From assembly GCA_030605805.1 (NCBI GenBank), contig JAUWHQ010000113.1, positions 1 through 11,251 of the forward strand: a stretch of 11,251 bases of DNA, in the 5' to 3' direction. Each line of letters begins with the position of its first letter. The first letter of the stretch is position 1. A program made the translations under genes and the position numbers. The DNA comes from Methanosarcinales archaeon. Lineage in GTDB: Archaea; Halobacteriota; Methanosarcinia; Methanosarcinales; Methanogasteraceae. The notes under the pieces are model-generated. The model worked only from the letters and a program-made list of their open reading frames with translations, ran no database searches and was not told where the DNA came from. Positions 7,469 through 11,251 of this stretch are shown in pieces.

Positions 7469-7879
7469 ATGGGCAAAATCACCAGACTGGTTGTGCTTTC
7501 GTCGGAACTGCCGAGCGAGATGCACCTCTTGATCTATGAACTACATGCCGATGTCACGATCAAGGAGACTTGCTATGGCATGCTCATACACGGGGAGGAG
7601 GCGATGGTCACCGCACTCGTCAATACCATCCGAAAGATTGATCCGGGTGCATTTATCAAGGAACGGGGTTTTGTTCCGGGCGATCCAAGGAGATGCCGTG
7701 CAGATCGAGGTGGAGGAGCACGTCCCGGGTTTTATTCGCTCCAGAAAGAGTATGAGGTGCTTCCAGCGCTTGCCAGGGCGCTTGCCGAAATGCCGTATGA
7801 GATGCCTCCCGCACATGTGGAGAAGTTAGAGAGGATTTCGGTTGCGCGGTTCAGGGAGATTGTCGATGCTGAGGTGTAG
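7469..7879 (+). CDS. mmp6: Methanogenesis marker protein 6
   Basis: A 136-aa cytoplasmic protein assigned to methanogenesis marker 6, a family of unknown function confined to MCR-bearing archaea. The recognisable core is residues 67-93, with GFVPGDPRRCRADRGGG followed by RPGFYSLQKEYEVL, rich in Arg and Gly. The N-terminal half (ITRLVVLSSELPSEMHLLIY) looks like a beta-strand/helix unit. The start ATG 7469 lies 3 nt after the mmp3 stop, with GAGGTG (7457-7462) as a well-spaced Shine-Dalgarno inside the end of mmp3, so co-translation is expected. It is the last gene of the atwA-mmp3-mmp6 unit. In several methanogens other markers (such as mmp5, mmp15, mmp17) are found nearby, but none follows here. 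A role in MCR assembly or activation is inferred from co-occurrence and neighbours, not from any catalytic motif. Confidence 0.82.
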   Translation: MGKITRLVVLSSELPSEMHLLIYELHADVTIKETCYGMLIHGEEAMVTALVNTIRKIDPGAFIKERGFVPGDPRRCRADRGGGARPGFYSLQKEYEVLPALARALAEMPYEMPPAHVEKLERISVARFREIVDAEV

Positions 7880-8178
7880 AGTTATTAGTTCATGCGTCCA
7901 CCAGCGCTTCAAGCTGCGAGAGCGGCAGGTGTATAAACACTTTGACCCGGAGGGTGTCAAGTTACTGGGGGCTGGCGTTGTTTCAACATTGTTATTGCTT
8001 CGAGTCTTGTGTCTTCTGCCCTGGGTTTGGATGTCCGGAAAACTCGGAACTTTGGCATAACACCATGGCAAGTTGACAGCCCCCCACGTTCACAATATTT
8101 ATAAGAGATAAGATACCTAAATATATACGGGGCTACTGAATTGGTTCTTCATTGAATTGATTCGTATAGGGGGTGAAT
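7880..8178. other. Non-coding gap between mmp6 and the CARDB gene
   Basis: No convincing gene lies in these 299 nt. Short open frames on both strands have no Shine-Dalgarno sequence and low-complexity or odd composition. The left half contains several small stem candidates: CACC/GGTG around 7899-7932, and a TGAC-CC/GG-GTCA hairpin near 7943-7961 that might end the mmp operon transcript. An A/T-rich promoter block starts near 8092. Two near-identical decamers, GAATTGGTTC (8138-8147) and GAATTGATTC (8154-8163), lie 16 nt apart before the Shine-Dalgarno of the next gene. A small RNA in the 7880-8060 part cannot be excluded, but I see no box C/D or tRNA motif. Confidence 0.5.
8094..8127 (+). promoter_or_regulatory. 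Archaeal TATA promoter region for the CARDB/FtsZ-like operon
   Basis: Two TATA-like boxes are visible: TTTATAAG (8098-8105) and CTAAATATATA (8117-8127). With the usual 24-27 nt spacing they would start transcription near 8127 or near 8150, giving a 30-50 nt leader that contains the repeated GAATTGRTTC decamer and the AGGGGGTGA Shine-Dalgarno (8168-8176). The short inverted repeat AGCCCC (8078-8083) / GGGGCT (8129-8134) brackets the block. The paralogous gene at 10690 has a similar TTTATAA box. Confidence 0.55.
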
Positions 8179-9414
8179 ATGGCTCAACAAATCGAAGATA
8201 AACAGAATCATCCAACTGCGCGGGGGTTAAAACGTCTGGCGATGGCAGCCATTATCGTGCTGATATCTCCGCTGATCATGATCGCCGCGGCATCAGGTGA
8301 TTACGGCGAGCAGATCTTTGAGCAGAATCTGAGAGTTGGCGAGGGTATCGAGATCGAGCACAGTGTAAAGATAGAGGTCGTTGACACATCGACAGATATC
8401 ATCGATTCTGCAAGATTCCGTGTCTCGAGTTATCTGGTGCCTGTAAGAATGCTCACGATATTTCAGGGCGATATGCCGACCGAGTACGAGACTTACAGCG
8501 GCGCCCGCATATATCTTGAGGTAGTCTCGGTGTATGGCGAGACTGCGCTGCTCAGGGTCACCGGACCTGATAACTGGAGAGTGACCGGCTATTACGAGGC
8601 TGAAGAGACCGAAACCGGGTCCGAGCCTGCTGCCGAAGCGGTGACTGTGCCCGAGCTTGAGATCAAAAGGACGCTTGACATGACCAGCGTGGAACAGGGG
8701 CAACTGGTTTTGGTTACGTTCAAGATCAAGAACGATGGAAACGGGACTGCGACAGGGATCGAAATGGATGAACCGCTGCTCAGAGGGACGTATCAGGAAG
8801 GTTGCCCTGCCACCCTCGGTGATATAGCAGCAGGCGCGACTGTGAGGGTCAATTATGATCTCAAGATAGTTGACACGCCATCAGGGACGTACGAACTGGA
8901 GCCGACCCTGCTGAACTACAAGAGCGAGTCGGGCGCATCATATTCATCCGAATCATCGAGCAACACGCTTGTGGTCACGGCAAAAGAGGTTCTGTTGCCA
9001 GAACTTGAGATCAAGATCACGATCGAGTCCGGCGACGATGTCATAATCTGCGGTGACAGGTTCCCTGCAACCGTTAGGATCGACAACACCGGAAACGCCA
9101 CCAGTGGCAGGGCCACCATCAAGAGCCATCTGCCTGATGATGTGCGTGTCGCGGATGGCGATCTTGAGCCGGTGTACGAATCGATCAAACCCGGTGATTA
9201 TGAGGAGTATGAGGTTATGCTGATTGCCTACGAGCCTGGAAAGCACGTGATCAAGATGGATGTGATGTGGGCTGATAAGGAGGCGAGCGCGAGTGCCGAG
9301 TTCTGGGCAGAGCGGTCGAGCCTGGATAAATATTACCCGCATATTCTGGCAGTGGTTCCGATAGGCTTATTAGTGGTGGGCATAATAAGGAGACACAGGG
9401 AGTATTCCTACTGA
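8179..9414 (+). CDS. Exported membrane-anchored protein with two CARDB-like domains
   Basis: A 411-aa predicted surface protein; no named family recognised beyond its beta domains. A hydrophobic segment at 20-39 preceded by RGLKR and ending IAAASG is a signal peptide or anchor. Residues 45-138 form a domain shared with the paralogue at 10690. An acidic linker (139-153) leads to two CARDB-like beta-sandwich repeats, each opening with PELEIK (158-163, 274-279) and carrying the FKIKNDGNGTATG or VRIDNTGNATSG strand-turn typical of such adhesion modules. A C-terminal membrane helix (388-403) with the RRHREYSY tail puts the bulk outside the cell. Possible N-glycosylation sites are Asn188 (NGT) and Asn306 (NAT). 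The start ATG 8179 is preferred over the GTG at 8173 because the GTG is part of the Shine-Dalgarno AGGGGGTGA. The FtsZ-like gene follows after 22 nt, suggesting an operon. It could be an envelope, S-layer-associated or adhesion protein; function unknown. Confidence 0.8.
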   Translation: MAQQIEDKQNHPTARGLKRLAMAAIIVLISPLIMIAAASGDYGEQIFEQNLRVGEGIEIEHSVKIEVVDTSTDIIDSARFRVSSYLVPVRMLTIFQGDMPTEYETYSGARIYLEVVSVYGETALLRVTGPDNWRVTGYYEAEETETGSEPAAEAVTVPELEIKRTLDMTSVEQGQLVLVTFKIKNDGNGTATGIEMDEPLLRGTYQEGCPATLGDIAAGATVRVNYDLKIVDTPSGTYELEPTLLNYKSESGASYSSESSSNTLVVTAKEVLLPELEIKITIESGDDVIICGDRFPATVRIDNTGNATSGRATIKSHLPDDVRVADGDLEPVYESIKPGDYEEYEVMLIAYEPGKHVIKMDVMWADKEASASAEFWAERSSLDKYYPHILAVVPIGLLVVGIIRRHREYSY

Positions 9415-9436
9415 ATAGACGATGGGGGCAAATAAT

Positions 9437-10534
9437 ATGCTTAATATACTCGTCCTTGGACTGGGGCAATGTGGCAACCGGATACTTGATTCAATCAACA
9501 GCGAGGCGTTCGGGGGCAACGGCACGTTCGCGAAATATTACTCGAACCAGAAGTTTCCGGCATCCGTCAAGACGATCGCAATCAATACCGCAATCAATGA
9601 TCTGAAAGGGCTGAAATACACACTCGCAAAGGACAGATTCCATGTTCCGCACCTGCACGGCGTCGGTGCAAACCGTACCCTCGGAAAGAAAGTTTTTGAG
9701 GACAACAAAGAGCTGATCATGGGTGAAATCGATAAACGGGGATCGTTTGATCTGATATTTATCATCACATCCACCGCAGGTGGAAGCGGCTCCTCGTTTG
9801 CACCGCGTCTCGTGGAGGAACTGAAAGCAGCATACAACGCCCAGATCATCTGCATCGCGGTGCTTCCGTTCAGGGAAGAAGGCTCCATATCCCTGCAAAA
9901 TACGGCTTTCTGCATAAAAGAACTTATCGAAGAGAAACCCAACGGGATACTGCTTGTGGACAACCAGTATCTGAAAAAATACGCTGGCGACATCAAGTCC
10001 GCTTACGACAAGATCAATGCAACGACCGCGCGACGGCTGCTCTTCCTGATCGAGGCACTCAACAGCGAGATGCTGATGGTCACCGATCTCGGCGACCTGA
10101 AGACGGTGATGAATGGAGGGGTCGGCATCGGAACCATGGGGTTCTACGAGTCAAACAACGGCAACACGGTCAAAGCCACCATCCTCGGGAGTTTCAAGCC
10201 GAGCGGGCTCCTCTTCCCCGCGAACGTCTACAAGGAGGGCGCGCGTGCGATGCTGATCATCAAGGGCGACAAGAAGTATCTTGATCTTGATCTGATCAAC
10301 AAAACCATAGAGGAACTGTCTACGGAAGTCGGACAGGTTTTCAAGGGAGTTCTCGTCAAGAAAGGTCCGTCAAAGGTTTTGTCGCTGTTTACCCTGAATT
10401 CGATACCTGAACTCGACAGCCTGTACGCCAGCGCAGCAGACGCGATCCGCACCGAGAAGGTCAAGCGCGAGGAGTCGAAAAGGCAGCTTGATGACGCGTT
10501 CGCTTGTATCGAGGAACTTGAGCCGATTTACTAA
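9437..10534 (+). CDS. Non-canonical FtsZ/tubulin-superfamily GTPase
   Basis: A 365-aa protein with the full set of FtsZ/tubulin landmarks but divergent motifs. It has a first nucleotide loop GLGQCGNR (8-15; GQCGN is tubulin-like), INTAINDLKGL (49-59), a T3-like VGANRTLG (76-83) and the glycine-rich signature STAGGSGSS (112-120) where FtsZ has GGGTGTG. LPFREEG (143-149) and the synergy loop VTDLGDLKTVM (215-225) follow. The loop keeps both acidic residues (Asp217, Asp220) of the FtsZ NxDxxD catalytic loop but has Val in place of Asn. A charged C-terminal helix (333-356) follows, and there is no canonical FtsZ C-terminal tail. It is therefore probably a polymerising GTPase, not the main division FtsZ. 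It could belong to a CetZ-like or FtsZl-type side family; I cannot tell which. The start ATG 9437 is chosen over ATG 9422 because GGGGG (9424-9428) then serves as Shine-Dalgarno. It lies between two paralogous membrane-protein genes. Confidence 0.85.
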   Translation: MLNILVLGLGQCGNRILDSINSEAFGGNGTFAKYYSNQKFPASVKTIAINTAINDLKGLKYTLAKDRFHVPHLHGVGANRTLGKKVFEDNKELIMGEIDKRGSFDLIFIITSTAGGSGSSFAPRLVEELKAAYNAQIICIAVLPFREEGSISLQNTAFCIKELIEEKPNGILLVDNQYLKKYAGDIKSAYDKINATTARRLLFLIEALNSEMLMVTDLGDLKTVMNGGVGIGTMGFYESNNGNTVKATILGSFKPSGLLFPANVYKEGARAMLIIKGDKKYLDLDLINKTIEELSTEVGQVFKGVLVKKGPSKVLSLFTLNSIPELDSLYASAADAIRTEKVKREESKRQLDDAFACIEELEPIY

Positions 10535-10542
10535 TCCCTGAA

Positions 10543-10580
10543 ATCCGCTCCTCCCGGATCAAAACACGGATGGGGCGGAT
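10543..10580 (+). terminator. Hairpin after the FtsZ-like gene, possible terminator
   Basis: ATCCGCTCC (10543-10551) pairs with GGGGCGGAT (10572-10580) over 9 bp with one G-U pair, starting 9 nt after the stop codon. No T-run follows, so it could be an mRNA 3' stabilising stem instead of a terminator. The position between two separately promoted genes makes an end signal likely. Confidence 0.35.
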
Positions 10581-10588
10581 GAATCACC

Positions 10589-10639
10589 CATCTCACAATA
10601 CCATAAAGCATCGGTCAACGCCAGTGCTGACGTGAGATG
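10589..10639. repeat. Perfect 8-bp inverted repeat upstream of the second CARDB gene
   Basis: CATCTCAC (10589-10596) is matched exactly by GTGAGATG (10632-10639), separated by 35 nt. Inside the spacer GTCA and TGAC can form a short inner stem, so the whole may fold into one long hairpin. It ends about 18 bp before the TATA box at 10658, where a regulator could act, but a terminator or RNA-stability role is equally possible. Confidence 0.4.
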
Positions 10640-10652
10640 TCCGGTTCATTCG

Positions 10653-10672
10653 CAAGGTTTATAAAATATAAA
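10653..10672 (+). promoter_or_regulatory. Strong TATA-box promoter of the second CARDB gene
   Basis: CAAGGTTTATAAAATATAAA contains a near-consensus archaeal TATA element (TTTATAAA, 10658-10665) with a purine-rich BRE-like flank upstream. The usual spacing puts the transcript start at about 10687-10690, that is, at the ATG itself. With no Shine-Dalgarno sequence present, a leaderless mRNA is the simplest reading. Confidence 0.65.
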
Positions 10673-10689
10673 ATGGCAGTTAGATACCA

Positions 10690-11251
10690 ATGAATGGCGG
10701 CAGGATTCTGGTAATCGCAACTCTTTTTATGCTGGCATTTTCAATGACGGCTGCGGCGACAGGTCATAGAATCTTTGATGATGATCTGAGGGTCAACGAA
10801 GGGATAGAGATCAACAATGATATAAAAATAGAGGTTGTTAAGGTATGTGAAATTTTCACCGACTCTGCAACGTTCCGTATCTCGAGTTACATGAAGCTCG
10901 CAGAGACGCATACAATATACGAGGGTGATAGCCCGCCGTTCAGCTACAAGACCGGTGATCGCTACATATATATCGAGGTGATCGCGGTGCGAGGGGGCAA
11001 TAGAGTTGAATTCAATGTCACAGGACCTGACTGGAGGGTGACCAAATATTACGAGGTTGAGCCCGACGAGACTGATGATGAGACCGAAGCGGTGACCGTA
11101 CCCGAACTCAAGATCACAAGAACGCTTGATATTTCCAGTGTGCAGCAGGGGCAGACGGTCAAGGTCACATTCAAGATCAAGAACGATGGAAACGGGACTG
11201 CGACAGAGATCGAGCTGGACGAACCCGCAATCAAGGGGACATACAAGGAAG
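10690..11251 (+). CDS. Second CARDB-like exported protein, paralogue of the 8179 gene (3' end outside window)
   Basis: An open frame of 187 complete codons runs from ATG 10690 to the right edge without a stop. It starts MNGGRILVIATLFMLAFSMT and continues AAATGH, a clear signal peptide with probable cleavage after AAA. The rest follows the same order as the upstream paralogue: LRVNEGIEI, an S-S-Y strand (FRISSY), VTGPDWRVTKYYE, an acidic linker (PDETDDETE), then PELKITRTLD and FKIKNDGNGTAT, the start of a CARDB-like repeat. It lacks the 18-residue N-terminal extension of the first copy. A 37-bp stretch is identical in DNA to the first copy (11170-11206 and 8719-8755). It has its own promoter and is probably leaderless. 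By analogy a second repeat and a C-terminal membrane anchor are expected beyond the edge. It is most likely a surface protein; partner and function are unknown. Confidence 0.8.
   Translation, partial: MNGGRILVIATLFMLAFSMTAAATGHRIFDDDLRVNEGIEINNDIKIEVVKVCEIFTDSATFRISSYMKLAETHTIYEGDSPPFSYKTGDRYIYIEVIAVRGGNRVEFNVTGPDWRVTKYYEVEPDETDDETEAVTVPELKITRTLDISSVQQGQTVKVTFKIKNDGNGTATEIELDEPAIKGTYKE

Noticed and set aside
7842..8071. Short open frames on both strands across the mmp6-CARDB gap
   Set aside because: No ribosome-binding site, overlap with mmp6, and no family resemblance; treated as non-coding.
8173..8178. GTG at 8173 as the start of the first CARDB gene
   Set aside because: It lies within the Shine-Dalgarno sequence AGGGGGTGA of the ATG at 8179.
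9422..9436. ATG at 9422 as the start of the FtsZ-like gene
   Set aside because: No Shine-Dalgarno precedes it, and it would use up the GGGGG that serves the ATG at 9437; the family fold begins at MLNILVLGLG.
1..11251. CRISPR arrays, insertion sequences, tRNA or rRNA genes
   Set aside because: No regularly spaced repeats, transposase motifs with terminal repeats, or tRNA/rRNA signatures were seen on either strand.

Overview
The window is archaeal. It carries an Orc1/Cdc6 initiator, an archaeal-type aspartyl-tRNA synthetase, TATA-box promoters, and three genes tied to methyl-coenzyme M reductase (MCR): atwA, mmp3 and mmp6. The MCR-associated genes restrict the host to an MCR-bearing archaeon, meaning a methanogen or an anaerobic methane/alkane oxidiser. 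The mix of genes looks like the Methanomicrobia/Halobacteriota side of the Euryarchaeota, but the sequence alone does not fix the lineage. Base composition is near half GC, and no foreign-looking island, insertion sequence, CRISPR array, tRNA or rRNA was seen.

Left part (1-4283), housekeeping genes. The 3' end of lysA (diaminopimelate decarboxylase) enters from the left and converges on a complete cdc6/orc1 gene on the minus strand; a T-rich terminator-like tract follows lysA. Upstream of cdc6 on the same strand lies aspS, whose anticodon-domain residues (His28, Pro87) match the non-discriminating class, so tRNA-dependent Asn synthesis is predicted. aspS is divergent from moaA (molybdopterin cofactor radical SAM enzyme). 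Their shared 147-bp promoter region holds a spaced direct repeat and a palindrome.

Middle part (4356-7879), an MCR-activation operon. atwA (component A2, a twin-ABC ATPase with a four-cysteine insertion), mmp3 (4-nt overlap with atwA) and mmp6 (3-nt gap) read as one tightly coupled unit. A2 and Mmp3 are known members of the ATP-dependent complex that reductively activates MCR. The unit stops after mmp6 and is followed by 299 nt without a convincing gene.

Right part (8179-11251), the least familiar and most interesting region. A membrane-anchored protein with two CARDB-like beta domains (411 aa) is followed 22 nt later by a non-canonical FtsZ/tubulin-superfamily GTPase (365 aa). A second paralogue of the CARDB-like protein comes next, with its own strong TATA promoter and probably a leaderless transcript; it runs off the right edge. 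The two paralogues share a 37-bp identical DNA stretch. I infer a surface/membrane-shaping module in which a cytoskeletal GTPase is paired with exported, membrane-tethered adhesion or envelope proteins. Its function is not established by the sequence.
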